From NCBI RefSeq assembly GCF_025971955.1, contig NZ_JAPDMX010000018.1, forward strand, positions 1 through 64,000: a DNA stretch of 64,000 nt. The letters are read 5' to 3'. A program made the translations under genes and the position numbers. The DNA comes from Shewanella subflava. GTDB lineage: Bacteria; Pseudomonadota; Gammaproteobacteria; Enterobacterales; Shewanellaceae. The notes under the pieces were generated by a model. That model made no database searches and was not told the origin of the DNA. It saw only the letters and a list, made by a program, of their open reading frames with translations. Of the stretch, positions 30,051 to 39,370 are shown in pieces. Within the stretch, counting starts at the first letter, position 1, and each line of letters opens with the position of its first letter.

Positions 30051-30080
30051 AAAAAAAACTGCGGCAAATGCCACAGCTTT
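30051..30080 (-). terminator. Terminator of the cold-shock gene
   Basis: On the minus strand, AAAGCTGTGGC-ATTT-GCCGCAGTTTTTTTTT: a GC-rich stem and a nine-base T-run, about 30 bp after the stop. Confidence 0.9.
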
Positions 30081-30110
30081 AAGTCCATTTCACCGAAGTG
30101 AAACAATAGC

Positions 30111-30317
30111 TTAAACGATAGTTACGTTTTCAGCTTGTGGACCTTTTTGACCTTGAGTCACGGTGAAAGAAACTTTTTGACCTTCGTCTAAAGTTTTGAA
30201 ACCGTCAGAGTTGATAGCACGGAAGTGAACGAATACGTCTGGACCAGACTCTTGCTCGATAAATCCGAAACCTTTGTCAGAGTTGAACCACTTAACAACA
30301 CCAGTAACTTGAGACAT
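30111..30317 (-). CDS. Cold-shock domain protein (CspA family)
   Basis: A 68-residue single cold-shock domain that binds single-stranded nucleic acid and acts as an RNA chaperone. The two RNA-binding motifs are KGFGFIEQ (RNP1) and DVFVHF (RNP2), in [20 protein letters not shown]. It has a long untranslated leader region upstream, and two terminator hairpins follow the stop. Which paralogue it is cannot be told from sequence alone. Confidence 0.95.
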   Translation of the reverse strand: MSQVTGVVKWFNSDKGFGFIEQESGPDVFVHFRAINSDGFKTLDEGQKVSFTVTQGQKGPQAENVTIV

Positions 30318-30576
30318 GATATAAATCCTGTAAATATAAAATAAAGCCTAAACGGCGGTAAAGCTGGAAAATGCCGGTATTACTTATGTTCACAGGACGA
30401 AACTGATCGTATTGAAACACAAAAAATAAGCCCAACCTTCAAGCTATAAAGACTATAAACCATTCTCAGAATAAGTCAACAAACATCATATCAAGGTTCA
30501 TAATTAATTCATATTTGAACGGCGTGTTTATCTAAACTCATCAATACCTTATTGGTGTAAATACTCAAATTTTGCT

Positions 30577-31401
30577 TCAGCCATGACGTCTATGTATTTC
30601 AATTTTAAAATCTAATTCGCAATTTAATCCTTCATCGGCCATTTTTTGCTTTTGCGACTGAGTTAACTTCCATGCATATGGCGTCATATTAAGCAGATGT
30701 TCAATATCATTCACATCAGCTAGTTCAAGATGATATTCAAGACTATGCTGTTTTACGTATTCAAATCCCTCAAGCGTTAGCGGCTCATGGGGGTGCAGAC
30801 GCGGCTCTGCATAAATCACCTGTTTGATAGCGAAATGGTGTTTAGGACCAGGTGAAACAGTAATTAGCACACCACCAGGTTTTATAACCCGTTGGAGTTC
30901 TTCTACTTTTGAAGGTGCATAAATGCGAATAGCCAAATCAAAACTGTTATCAGCAAACGGCATTTCAAATACACTTGCCACACAAAAATGCATTTGAGGA
31001 TATTTTTTAGCAGCATATTTGATTGCTGTTTTAGAGATATCTAATCCCCACAGCTGACAATCAATTTGAGTTTTTTTTATTTGCTCAATCAATCTGTTAC
31101 TGTAATAACCTTCACCACAGCCTATGTCTAAAATATGTTTAGCATGCGGCTGGTGAAAGGCCGCCAGTTGATTGACTTGATCACTTAATGGCTGATAATA
31201 GCCTTTATTCAAGAACTCTCGTCTGGCTAACATCATCTCTTTATTGTCGCCGGGATCTTTTGATTTCTTCTTTTGAACGGGCAATAAATTAACATAGCCT
31301 TCTTTGGCTGTATCAAATTGATGATTGTTGGCACAGGACCATGTCTTAGTGAGACTTTGATTAAGATCAAGCTGGCAAATTGGACAAATATAGGACATCA
31401 A
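30577..31401 (-). CDS. rlmA: 23S rRNA (guanine-N1-)-methyltransferase RlmA
   Basis: RlmA methylates N1 of G745 in helix 35 of 23S rRNA. The 274-residue protein has an N-terminal zinc finger (CPICQLDL...WSCANNHQFD, Cys3-His type), the conserved KEGYVNLLPVQKKKSKDPGDNKEMMLARREFL, then an AdoMet fold with ILDIGCGEGYYSN. VWPIC-like features and length match E. coli RlmA. It lies 18 bp downstream of the unknown 268-residue gene on the same strand. Confidence 0.92.
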   Translation of the reverse strand: MMSYICPICQLDLNQSLTKTWSCANNHQFDTAKEGYVNLLPVQKKKSKDPGDNKEMMLARREFLNKGYYQPLSDQVNQLAAFHQPHAKHILDIGCGEGYYSNRLIEQIKKTQIDCQLWGLDISKTAIKYAAKKYPQMHFCVASVFEMPFADNSFDLAIRIYAPSKVEELQRVIKPGGVLITVSPGPKHHFAIKQVIYAEPRLHPHEPLTLEGFEYVKQHSLEYHLELADVNDIEHLLNMTPYAWKLTQSQKQKMADEGLNCELDFKIEIHRRHG

Positions 31402-31419
31402 AAATTCTTTATAAGTAGA

Positions 31420-32226
31420 TTAGTTATCATCATCTGAAAGCTGATTAACCAGTTCAGTGACATCTGAAGGCGCGAGTAGATTGTAACATTCAAGTTTTTG
31501 CTGCAGCTTTTCAACATCAAGAGTGGCTTGATTAGAGGCTCTAGACAAACTAGGGCGCTCTAACGATTGATGATAAGTTCGCATTAACCATTGACGCTTA
31601 TTTTGCAATAAATGATCAAGTTTTAACAGTTCCGTGGACACCCCTGGATGTATTTTACCTGACTCACCTCGCATGTAATCAGCAATATCCCGTCTGACTT
31701 GTTCAACCTCGCTAATATGGACTGCTAATGCAGCAGAAGACTCACTATGTAAAGGCTTCTGCCCTAAAATAGTTTTTGCGCTGACTAACACTTGCGGTTC
31801 ACACAATAATCTCAAATCTTGCTCTAGCGGGATTAATTCAAAGGGCATATTTTCATAAACAGTAAAATAGACCTCACCATCCGCTTGTATATTGATGTCG
31901 ATACCTTGTTTTAATTGTTCAATACAAATCCTTGGTGCGACAGCCATTCTTGAATACAGCCGAACTCCTTGGCCCACCAATCGAGTCACATCATACCTAT
32001 CAGCTATGTGCTGTACTTTTTCAAAATCAATGCTGACAAATGCTTGCTGACGAGAGATCAATGTTGCAGCTACTCCATCAACTTGACTAACAATCATTTC
32101 AAACAATGGGTTACTCAGTGAAGCAAGCACAAGTAAATCATCAATATCATTCAGTAAGCGCACCTTTACCAATGTAGGATGGCTTATTTGAATTACAGTT
32201 GGATGGCTAAAAATGTGCTGGTGCAT
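31420..32226 (-). CDS. Conserved-looking hypothetical protein
   Basis: This 268-residue protein (MHQHIFSHPTVIQISHPTLV...) has no signal peptide, membrane helix or motif that I recognise. The first 150 residues alternate strands and helices; the C-terminal third is helical and charged (EVEQVRRDIADYMRGESG, EKLQQKLECYNLL) and ends in an acidic SDDDN. Codon use looks like that of its neighbours, so it is probably a real resident gene. It is 18 bp upstream of rlmA and probably cotranscribed. I cannot assign a function. Confidence 0.65.
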   Translation of the reverse strand: MHQHIFSHPTVIQISHPTLVKVRLLNDIDDLLVLASLSNPLFEMIVSQVDGVAATLISRQQAFVSIDFEKVQHIADRYDVTRLVGQGVRLYSRMAVAPRICIEQLKQGIDINIQADGEVYFTVYENMPFELIPLEQDLRLLCEPQVLVSAKTILGQKPLHSESSAALAVHISEVEQVRRDIADYMRGESGKIHPGVSTELLKLDHLLQNKRQWLMRTYHQSLERPSLSRASNQATLDVEKLQQKLECYNLLAPSDVTELVNQLSDDDN

Positions 32227-32597
32227 GCAAAAATCCTTTTACAACTAATTGAAAATTATATATCGCATAAATTATAAGTATGATGATAAATCATTTTGCG
32301 ATGTTAGTTTTTATCATTATCAATGTCTAACATCCCCCTCATGAAAGCGGATTGATAATTTCTAGATATTAAGTTTTATTTATTGTTATACATGGCTGCA
32401 ATTGATGGCTGATAATTGCAGCATTATTGCTACTTAGCATAGAAATCAGCCTCTGCAGCCAAATACGAAGGTCTTATCGGCTCATTTAAGCATATCTGCA
32501 CATTAAACTAGCAATCATTATATGAGAAATACACAAGGACTTAATCCTGCAGTAATTAATGCTAAGATAATACAATCATTAAAAGAGAATCTTCATT
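32227..32597. promoter_or_regulatory. Divergent intergenic region before sbcB
   Basis: These 371 bp separate the hypothetical gene (minus) and sbcB (plus). They are AT-rich and I see no gene, strong hairpin or repeat. Promoters for both sides are expected but not placed. Confidence 0.3.
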
Positions 32598-34013
32598 ATG
32601 GCAGATGCAACCCAACCCACACTTTTCTGGCACGATTATGAAACATTCGGCGCCAATCCCGCTAAAGATCGTCCTTGCCAATTTGCGGGTATTCGAACCG
32701 ATCTTGACCTTAACTTCATAGGCGAACCAGAAACGTTTTATTGTCAATTGGCTCCAGACTACCTGCCTTCCCCTGAAGCAATATTAATCACAGGAATAAC
32801 ACCTCAATTAGCGAATACTAAAGGCATGCCTGAAGCTGAATTTATGAAACGAATTAATGATTTATTCAGTCAGCCAAATACCTGTGTGGTAGGTTATAAC
32901 TCATTACGCTTTGACGATGAAGTCAGTCGCTATGGTTTTTATCGTAACTTTATTGACCCGTATGCAAGAGAATGGCAGCAGGGTAACTCACGTTGGGATT
33001 TAATTGATTTAGTGCGTGCTTGCTATGCATTTAGACCAGAGGGCATCATATGGCCGCTAAAAGAAGACGGCACTCCTAGCTTTAAACTAGAACAACTATC
33101 GGCTGCAAATGGTTTAAGTCATGAAAAAGCACATGACGCGATGTCGGATGTGTATGCCACTATCGCAATGGCCAAGCTTATCAAAGAAAAACAACCTAAG
33201 TTATATGAATACTATTTCAAACTTAGACGAAAACAAGCGGCAAACGACCAAATTGATGTGCTCAAAATGCAACCTTTAGTGCATGTAAGCTCAAAAATCA
33301 GTGCGTTAAATGGCTGTACAACTTTAATCGCGCCAGTGGCTTATCACCCCACCAACAAAAATGCCGTTATTTGTGTTAATTTAGCAATGGATATCTCACC
33401 ATTACTCACCTTAAGTGCGGCTGAGATTTCTGCGCGTATGTATACTTCTCGGGCTAATTTAGCCCCAGATGAACTGCCTATTCCGATTAAACAAATCCAT
33501 ATTAATAAATGCCCATTTATCGGCTCGGCCAAATTACTCGACGACGAGGTTGCTTCTCGATTACAAATTGATAAAGATTTTGCAAGAGAGCAGTATAAAC
33601 GACTGAAAAATACGCCTGATATTAGAGAAAAATTAAATGCGGTTTTCGAAATCGAATCCGATATGCCAGACATTACCGACCCGGATTTAATGCTATACAG
33701 TGGCGGTTTCTTCAGTCATGCTGACAAGGCTAAAATCGATATCGTTCGCAATACTCAAGCCCAAAATTTAGCCGCTTTGGAATTACAATTCGATGATCCA
33801 CGCATCAATAGCATGTTGTTTCGCTATCGCGCACGCAATTATCCACATACATTAAGCCACCAAGAAAGCCTGCAATGGCGAGAGTTTTGTCAACAACGCC
33901 TAATGGATGCAGATTATGTGATACGTCTCGAAAACTTGGTTGAAGAAACCAGCGACAATGAACACAAACAAAAGCTATTAAAAGCCCTATACCAATATTT
34001 ACAATCACTCTAG
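32598..34013 (+). CDS. sbcB: Exodeoxyribonuclease I
   Basis: ExoI degrades single-stranded DNA 3' to 5' and takes part in recombination and mismatch repair. The 471 residues match the family length. The DEDDh exonuclease motifs are FWHDYETFGANP (Asp/Glu), GYNSLRFDDEVSRYGFYRNF and EKAHDAMSDVYATIAMAKL. The SH3-like and C-terminal helical domains follow, ending ...HKQKLLKALYQYLQ. It starts with ATG after AGAGAA and is followed closely by cdd. Confidence 0.95.
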   Translation: MADATQPTLFWHDYETFGANPAKDRPCQFAGIRTDLDLNFIGEPETFYCQLAPDYLPSPEAILITGITPQLANTKGMPEAEFMKRINDLFSQPNTCVVGYNSLRFDDEVSRYGFYRNFIDPYAREWQQGNSRWDLIDLVRACYAFRPEGIIWPLKEDGTPSFKLEQLSAANGLSHEKAHDAMSDVYATIAMAKLIKEKQPKLYEYYFKLRRKQAANDQIDVLKMQPLVHVSSKISALNGCTTLIAPVAYHPTNKNAVICVNLAMDISPLLTLSAAEISARMYTSRANLAPDELPIPIKQIHINKCPFIGSAKLLDDEVASRLQIDKDFAREQYKRLKNTPDIREKLNAVFEIESDMPDITDPDLMLYSGGFFSHADKAKIDIVRNTQAQNLAALELQFDDPRINSMLFRYRARNYPHTLSHQESLQWREFCQQRLMDADYVIRLENLVEETSDNEHKQKLLKALYQYLQSL

Positions 34014-34076
34014 TATATTGATATTAGCCATACACTTAAGTTCAATTATGAAGAGTTTCATCTAAGGACAAGGGAA

Positions 34077-34967
34077 ATGCAAAACAGATTTATAGACTGT
34101 ATTAGCCAACTTTCAAAACCGTTATCATCAGCATTAGTTCCATTGTTACATGATGATTTTTGTGGTCATATCGATGCAAATCAATTATCAGAACTTATGG
34201 ATAAAACGAAACTGACTGAACAGGAGTTATTACTTGCTTTGTTGCCAATTGCCGCAGCATTAGCCAGCCCGAGCCTTAGTCAGTTTTTTGTAGGCGCGAT
34301 AGCTAAAGGTGGCAGTGGCGATATTTATATGGGAGCCAATCTCGAGCTACCTGGCGAAGCTTTATTTCATACCGTTCATGCCGAACAAAGCGCTATTAGC
34401 CATGCATGGTTAAGCGGTGAAACACACATTGTCGATATCGTGGTCAATTTCAGTCCTTGTGGACATTGTCGTCAATTTATTAATGAGCTTGTTGATGGTA
34501 GTAAAGTCAACATCCATCTACCAGGGCAAGCTACAGCGCCATTAAGTCATTATTTACCCTATGCATTTGGACCAACTGACTTAAACGTAACGCGTCCATT
34601 ACTCTCAAAAAGCAATATCGAATTCAATTTAGAATCTAGCGACCCACTGATTATTGAAGCATTAGATCAAGCTGGATTGAGTTATGCTCCTTACACTCAT
34701 TGCCATGCTGCAGTAGTACTTGAAACACATGATGGCGCAACATATTGTGGCAGATATGCTGAAAATGCAGCCTTCAATCCATCAATGCAACCTATGCAAA
34801 TGGCATTATCGAATTTAATTAGACATAACCGCGATTATAGTGACATTAAACGCGCTGTATTAATTGAGTCGTCTAAAGGTCAAATTAGCCTTGTGGGTGC
34901 GGCTATGGATGCTTTACACACTATTGCTGCGGTAGAGTTAGAACATATTGTAGTTGACCCAACTTAA
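34077..34967 (+). CDS. cdd: Cytidine deaminase
   Basis: Cdd deaminates cytidine and deoxycytidine for pyrimidine salvage. At 296 residues it is the long two-domain enterobacterial type. The active site is [13 protein letters not shown] (zinc His and catalytic Glu) with [13 protein letters not shown] (two zinc Cys). The second domain is the degenerate copy ([15 protein letters not shown]). It is 63 bp downstream of sbcB on the same strand. Confidence 0.95.
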   Translation: MQNRFIDCISQLSKPLSSALVPLLHDDFCGHIDANQLSELMDKTKLTEQELLLALLPIAAALASPSLSQFFVGAIAKGGSGDIYMGANLELPGEALFHTVHAEQSAISHAWLSGETHIVDIVVNFSPCGHCRQFINELVDGSKVNIHLPGQATAPLSHYLPYAFGPTDLNVTRPLLSKSNIEFNLESSDPLIIEALDQAGLSYAPYTHCHAAVVLETHDGATYCGRYAENAAFNPSMQPMQMALSNLIRHNRDYSDIKRAVLIESSKGQISLVGAAMDALHTIAAVELEHIVVDPT

Positions 34968-35013
34968 AGCTAACTTATCACCTAAACAGAATTTTGGATA
35001 AGAGATTAGCAAA

Positions 35014-35195
35014 TACCGTGCGTTAACAAGACGCCGTAAATATATCCTATAGGCCCTACTAAATCATCCCTGATTTAGAAGCTTGTACTGCATCATTAGC
35101 AAAGCTCACGTATCACTTGAGTTAATCAGCTATTGAACATACTTCAGGCAAAGCCTAATTGATGATAACCACCTACTGAAGTAGGTGCTTTAAGG
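35014..35195 (+). repeat. Dispersed repeat family A, copy 2
   Basis: About 182 bp matching 10697-10870 in the same orientation. It ends in ACCACCTACTGAAGTAGGTG, a palindrome (stem CACCTACT/AGTAGGTG) followed by CTTT. The equivalent end of copy 1 reads GGGCCTAATGAAGTAGGTGG, with the left arm eroded. It lies between the convergent genes cdd and the dehydrogenase gene, just before their shared terminator. Confidence 0.85.
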
Positions 35196-35205
35196 CTGAA
35201 AATCA

Positions 35206-35231
35206 AAAGGGACTGCATTGCAGTCCCTTTA
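35206..35231. terminator. Bidirectional terminator between cdd and the dehydrogenase gene
   Basis: AAAGGGACTGCA-T-TGCAGTCCCTTT: a near-perfect 12-bp stem with A-rich and T-rich flanks, centred between convergent genes. Confidence 0.85.
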
Positions 35232-35248
35232 ATAACATGTCATCAAAT

Positions 35249-36121
35249 CTAGCGGTTTTTCTCTAAACGCGCCAATAAACTTGAAGTATCCCATCGATTG
35301 CCTTTCATCGCTTGAACATCAGCATAAAATTGATCAACTAATGAGGTGACAGGTAAAGTCGAACCATTTCGACGAGCTTCGTCTAAAGCAATACCTAAAT
35401 CTTTACGCATCCAATCAATTGCAAAACCAAAGTTATATTCACCTTGCCACATGGTGTTATATCGATTTTCCATTTGCCAGCTTTGGGCTGCACCTTTGCT
35501 AATTACCTCGATAACCTTCAAACCATCAAGACCTGCACTTTTGGCAAAGTGTAACCCTTCGGCCAAACCTTGAACGACACCCGCGATACAGATTTGATTT
35601 ACCATTTTGGTTAATTGGCCTGAGCCAACTGGCCCAAGTAGCTCTGCACATCGACTATAAGCGGCAATAATCGGTTTAACTCTATCAAACGAAGCTTGAT
35701 CACCGCCCATCATCACAGTAAGAACCCCATTAACAGCGCCAGCTTGACCACCAGAAATTGGCGCATCCAAAAAGGCAATATTCTTGGCAGCTAACACAGC
35801 ATATACTTCACGGGCAACATCGGCAGAAGCAGTAGTATGGTCAACCAAAATACTGCCTGGTTGCATGCCATGAATTGCACCATCATCACCTAATACCACT
35901 TGTCGTAAATCATCATCGTTGCCCACACATGTGAACACAATATCTTGACCAATAGCGGCTTCTTTAGGTGTTAGCGCCGTCTTACCTTGATACTCCTTAG
36001 CCCACAAATCTGCCTTAGCTTGAGTACGGTTATACACTGTCACTTCATGGCCTTTGCTGACTAGATGCCCCGCCATTGGAAAGCCCATCACCCCTAAACC
36101 CAAAAATGCTACCTTAGCCAT
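35249..36121 (-). CDS. NAD(P)-dependent beta-hydroxyacid dehydrogenase family oxidoreductase
   Basis: A 290-residue member of the family that includes 3-hydroxyisobutyrate dehydrogenase, tartronate semialdehyde reductase and succinic semialdehyde reductases. The Rossmann motif is FLGLGVMGFPMAGHL. The family signature around the substrate loop is FLDAPISGGQAGAVNG, and the catalytic lysine lies in GSGQLTKMVNQICIAG. The C-terminal helical domain follows. The substrate is not determinable here; neither valine-catabolism nor glyoxylate genes are adjacent. Confidence 0.88.
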   Translation of the reverse strand: MAKVAFLGLGVMGFPMAGHLVSKGHEVTVYNRTQAKADLWAKEYQGKTALTPKEAAIGQDIVFTCVGNDDDLRQVVLGDDGAIHGMQPGSILVDHTTASADVAREVYAVLAAKNIAFLDAPISGGQAGAVNGVLTVMMGGDQASFDRVKPIIAAYSRCAELLGPVGSGQLTKMVNQICIAGVVQGLAEGLHFAKSAGLDGLKVIEVISKGAAQSWQMENRYNTMWQGEYNFGFAIDWMRKDLGIALDEARRNGSTLPVTSLVDQFYADVQAMKGNRWDTSSLLARLEKNR

Positions 36122-36151
36122 AACGCCCCCATAAAAATTGGTTATTATTGA

Positions 36152-36640
36152 TTATTCTACAATCGGTTTTACGTGTGCTTCCATTTCTGCGCCAATGCGT
36201 TTACGCATGTCCATTAGGCGTAATGCAGAATCACGCAAACGAATATCATCTTCTGTTTGCGGTATCCATTCAGGCACGCTGGTAGGTTTACCCTCATCAT
36301 CCACCGCCACCATGATTACAATACAGTGAGTCGTTAAATGACGTTCAGAGTATTTGGGATCGCCCGCTTTCACATCAATAGCAACATGCATAGACGAAGT
36401 GCCTGTGTAAATAATTTTACCTGTCACTTCAACAATACTGCCAACATGAATAGGCTTAACAAAACGGATCCCGCCGGCATATACCGTAATACAATATTTA
36501 CCACTCCAGCCAGCAGCTGAGGCATAAGCGGCTAAATCAATCCATTTCATTACTGCACCACCGTGCACCTTACCACCAAAATTGACATCAGCAGGCTCAG
36601 CTAAAAACCTGAGAGTAAGTTGTCTGTCTACACCAGCCAT
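36152..36640 (-). CDS. Acyl-CoA thioesterase, hotdog fold (YciA-like)
   Basis: A 162-residue single hotdog domain with TLRFLAEPADVNFGGKVHGGAVMKWIDLAAYASA, the helix and catalytic Asp typical of BACH/YciA acyl-CoA hydrolases. IRFVKPIHVGSIVEV is the second strand set, and the C-terminus is polar. It hydrolyses fatty acyl-CoA in the cytoplasm, with unknown chain preference. It lies 30 bp upstream of the dehydrogenase gene on the same strand. Confidence 0.87.
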   Translation of the reverse strand: MAGVDRQLTLRFLAEPADVNFGGKVHGGAVMKWIDLAAYASAAGWSGKYCITVYAGGIRFVKPIHVGSIVEVTGKIIYTGTSSMHVAIDVKAGDPKYSERHLTTHCIVIMVAVDDEGKPTSVPEWIPQTEDDIRLRDSALRLMDMRKRIGAEMEAHVKPIVE

Positions 36641-36731
36641 AATGTTTATCCTCGAAAATATATTAGTCGCAGTTTACGCCAAATAGGCGATGCTGCGAAA
36701 TGTTAAGTTGTGCTAAATAGTTTTCGGCCTA

Positions 36732-36761
36732 TAAAAAAGGGAAGATAATGATCTTCCCTTA
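36732..36761 (-). terminator. Terminator of the fab cluster after fabF
   Basis: On the minus strand, AAGGGAAGAT-CATT-ATCTTCCCTTTTTTATAG: a perfect 9-10 bp stem and a T-run about 25 bp after the fabF stop. Confidence 0.9.
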
Positions 36762-36786
36762 ATTCATCAAAGACACTCACGAATGC

Positions 36787-38025
36787 TTAGATTTTTTTGA
36801 ACAATAATGAACCATTCGTGCCACCAAATCCGAATGAATTACATAAGGCATAATCAAAAGTATGCTTACGTGAAGTGTGTGCTACAAAGTCTAAATCACA
36901 GCCTTCATCTGGGTTATCTAAATTGATGGTCGGAGGAATATGTTGGTCTTGCAGTGCAAGCAAAGTAATAATGGCTTCAACTGAACCTGCAGCGCCCAAT
37001 AAATGACCTGTCATTGATTTAGTTGAACTCACTAATAAATTATAAGCATGCGAACCAAAAACCGATTTAACCGCGGCGGCTTCGGCTTTATCTCCAGCGG
37101 GAGTAGATGTGCCATGGGCATTGATATAACCAACAGCTTCTCTGGTAATGCCAGCATCGTTGATAGCATTCACCATTGCAGCGGCAGCGCCGGCGCCATC
37201 AGCTGGCGGCGAAGTCATGTGGAATGCATCCCCACTCATACCAAAACCAACGAGCTCACCGTAAATTTTGGCGCCACGGGCAACTGCGTGCTCGTATTCT
37301 TCCATCACTAATACACCGGCACCATCGCCGATAACAAAACCATCACGGTCTTTATCCCAAGGGCGGCTTGCTTTAATAGGATCATCATTTCGCGTCGATA
37401 AGGCTTTTGCAGAGCCAAAACCAGCAATGGCTAAAGGACAAGTGACGTCCTCTGCGCCTCCAGCAATCATGACATCTGCATCACCGTATGCAATTGTTCT
37501 GGCTGCAAAACCAATATTGTGTACACCTGTAGTACAAGCGGTTGTCACCGCAAAATTTGGACCGGTCATGCCATACATGATAGACAAATGGCCTGAGATC
37601 ATATTAATGATGGTACTTGGTACGAAAAATGGCGACACTTTACGAGGCCCACCATTCATTAATGCACTATGATTTTGCTCGATTAACGGCATACCGCCCA
37701 TGCCCGCCCCCACTGCAGTTCCGACACGATCAGGGCGCTCCTGAGCCATATCTAATCCAGCATCTTTAATCGCTTGAATACCGGCAGCGACGCCATACTG
37801 GATAAACAAATCCATTTTTCGAGCATCTTTTTTTGTTAAATACTGTTCTATATCAAAATTTTTAACAGAACCACTGAAGCGAGTGCCATATTCAGCAGCA
37901 TCAAATTTCGTAATGGGGGCTATACCGCTTTGGCCAGCAAGTAATGCTTTCCAAGATGATTCGACATCATTACCCACTGGTGTCACCAATCCAAGACCAG
38001 TAATAACAACACGACGTTTAGACAT
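36787..38025 (-). CDS. fabF: 3-oxoacyl-ACP synthase II
   Basis: FabF elongates acyl-ACP with malonyl-ACP and is the condensing enzyme for the 16:1 to 18:1 step. I use the ATG at 38025 ([18 protein letters not shown]), which has an AAAGG site 8 nt away; a GTG three codons earlier is less likely. The active-site Cys is in [14 protein letters not shown], and the two His are in [11 protein letters not shown] and [14 protein letters not shown]. The protein has 412 residues. A terminator and about 190 bp separate it from acpP. Confidence 0.95.
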   Translation of the reverse strand: MSKRRVVITGLGLVTPVGNDVESSWKALLAGQSGIAPITKFDAAEYGTRFSGSVKNFDIEQYLTKKDARKMDLFIQYGVAAGIQAIKDAGLDMAQERPDRVGTAVGAGMGGMPLIEQNHSALMNGGPRKVSPFFVPSTIINMISGHLSIMYGMTGPNFAVTTACTTGVHNIGFAARTIAYGDADVMIAGGAEDVTCPLAIAGFGSAKALSTRNDDPIKASRPWDKDRDGFVIGDGAGVLVMEEYEHAVARGAKIYGELVGFGMSGDAFHMTSPPADGAGAAAAMVNAINDAGITREAVGYINAHGTSTPAGDKAEAAAVKSVFGSHAYNLLVSSTKSMTGHLLGAAGSVEAIITLLALQDQHIPPTINLDNPDEGCDLDFVAHTSRKHTFDYALCNSFGFGGTNGSLLFKKI

Positions 38026-38170
38026 GATTTTCACCTTTTAAATACACTATGCCAAATAGTCTAGCAACGGCGATTAACCGAAAGGAGAAAGCGAAGACAG
38101 GTTAACCTACTAGAACAGGCGTTTTTATGATTTGTTAATGACGATTAAAATAAAAATGACAAAGCTAGAA

Positions 38171-38203
38171 ACAAAAACAGGCGACAATAAATGCCGCCTG
38201 TCT
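38171..38203 (-). terminator. Terminator (or attenuator) after acpP
   Basis: On the minus strand, AGACAGGCGGC-ATTTATT-GTCGCCTGTTTTTGTTT: a stem of about 9 bp with a T-run, between acpP and fabF. It can produce the abundant short acpP transcript and reduce reading into fabF. Confidence 0.85.
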
Positions 38204-38217
38204 CTGTGAATTCTGGA

Positions 38218-38451
38218 TTACTGATTCTTAGAAACGTAATCGATCGCTGCTTGAACAGTAGTGATCTTTTCAGCTTCTTCATCAGGGATCTCGGTATCAA
38301 ACTCTTCTTCTAGAGCCATAACCAATTCAACGGTGTCCAGAGAATCGGCACCTAAATCGTCCACGAAAGAAGCAGCTGGTTTAACGTCTTCTTCTTTAAC
38401 GCCTAGTTGCTCAATGATGATTTTCTTTACACGTTCTTCGATGTTGCTCAT
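38218..38451 (-). CDS. acpP: Acyl carrier protein
   Basis: AcpP carries growing acyl chains as thioesters on 4'-phosphopantetheine. The 77-residue acidic protein has the modification site Ser in [21 protein letters not shown], followed by the helix [13 protein letters not shown]. It lies downstream of fabG, with a 160-bp leader that probably carries its own promoter, as in E. coli. Confidence 0.97.
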   Translation of the reverse strand: MSNIEERVKKIIIEQLGVKEEDVKPAASFVDDLGADSLDTVELVMALEEEFDTEIPDEEAEKITTVQAAIDYVSKNQ

Positions 38452-38614
38452 TAGTTCTCTTTCCTATTCAAATTACGCACTTGCGTAAGATTGCGAGTAG
38501 TTTATTCGATTTAGATAACATTGCAAGCTTAGATTTTGTGGTCTAACCACAAAGATTTAAATCTACACTGTTTCTAACTCTGACTCAAATGAAGGTAGTT
38601 TCCTACCAATCGCT

Positions 38615-39361
38615 TTAAACCATGTACATTCCGCCATTCACATGCAATGTTTCGCCTGTGATGTAAGCGGCTGAATCTGAGGCCAAAAACAATACTGCAT
38701 TGGCAATTTCTTGCGCCTGCCCTAAACGTTCCATCGGAACTTGCGACATAATAGCTTGTTGTTGCTCTGGTGTCAGCTCATCAGTCATATCTGTTTGGAT
38801 AAAACCGGGAGCAATAGCATTCACTGTTATTTGACGAGATGCAACCTCTCTTGCAAGAGATTTAGTAAAACCTATTAAACCCGCTTTAGCAGCTGAATAA
38901 TTTACTTGACCTGCATTTCCCATCGTGCCTACGACTGAACCGATACTGATGATACGTCCAAAACGCTTTTTCATCATAGATCGCATTACTGGCTTAGACA
39001 ATTTAAATAATGAAGTCAGGTTAGTGTCAATAATATCTTGCCACTCATCATCTTTCATTCGCATTAATAAATTATCACGTGTGATACCTGCATTATTCAC
39101 GAGAATATCAACATCGCCAGCTTTTTCTTTGATCTGGCTATATAAATTGGCAACTGATTCGCTATCTGTGACGTTCAGCACAAGTCCGAAACCTTTATCA
39201 CCTAGGTAATCCTGAATCGCTGCAGCACCTTTTTCACTGGTTGCTGTACCTACAACAACCGCACCGGCTTGGACTAAAGTTTCCGCAATTGCGCGGCCAA
39301 TGCCACGGCTAGCGCCGGTAACAAGGGCAACTTTGCCCTCTAAATTAAAACTAATGCTCAT
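38615..39361 (-). CDS. fabG: 3-oxoacyl-ACP reductase
   Basis: FabG reduces 3-oxoacyl-ACP with NADPH in each elongation cycle. It is a 248-residue short-chain dehydrogenase: TGASRGIGRAIAETL (cofactor loop), NNAGITRDNLLMRMKDDEW, and the Ser-Tyr-Lys triad across ISIGSVVG and NYSAAKAGLIGFTKSLA. It ends ETLHVNGGMYM. Spacing from fabD is 9 bp. Confidence 0.97.
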   Translation of the reverse strand: MSISFNLEGKVALVTGASRGIGRAIAETLVQAGAVVVGTATSEKGAAAIQDYLGDKGFGLVLNVTDSESVANLYSQIKEKAGDVDILVNNAGITRDNLLMRMKDDEWQDIIDTNLTSLFKLSKPVMRSMMKKRFGRIISIGSVVGTMGNAGQVNYSAAKAGLIGFTKSLAREVASRQITVNAIAPGFIQTDMTDELTPEQQQAIMSQVPMERLGQAQEIANAVLFLASDSAAYITGETLHVNGGMYMV

Positions 39362-39370
39362 TATTCTTCC

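Larger units (their letters stand above)
29691..30110. other. AT-rich region downstream of the cold-shock gene
   Basis: About 420 bp lie between the MITE-like element and the cold-shock gene. The only clear structures are the two hairpin terminators listed separately. Minus-strand frames at 29781-30106 are artefacts of T-rich sequence, full of Phe and Leu and without start signals. Confidence 0.5.

Noticed and set aside
29781..30106. Overlapping minus-strand frames rich in Phe, Leu and Cys after the cold-shock gene
   Set aside because: Low-complexity translation of T-rich intergenic DNA that also spans two terminators; no start signal.
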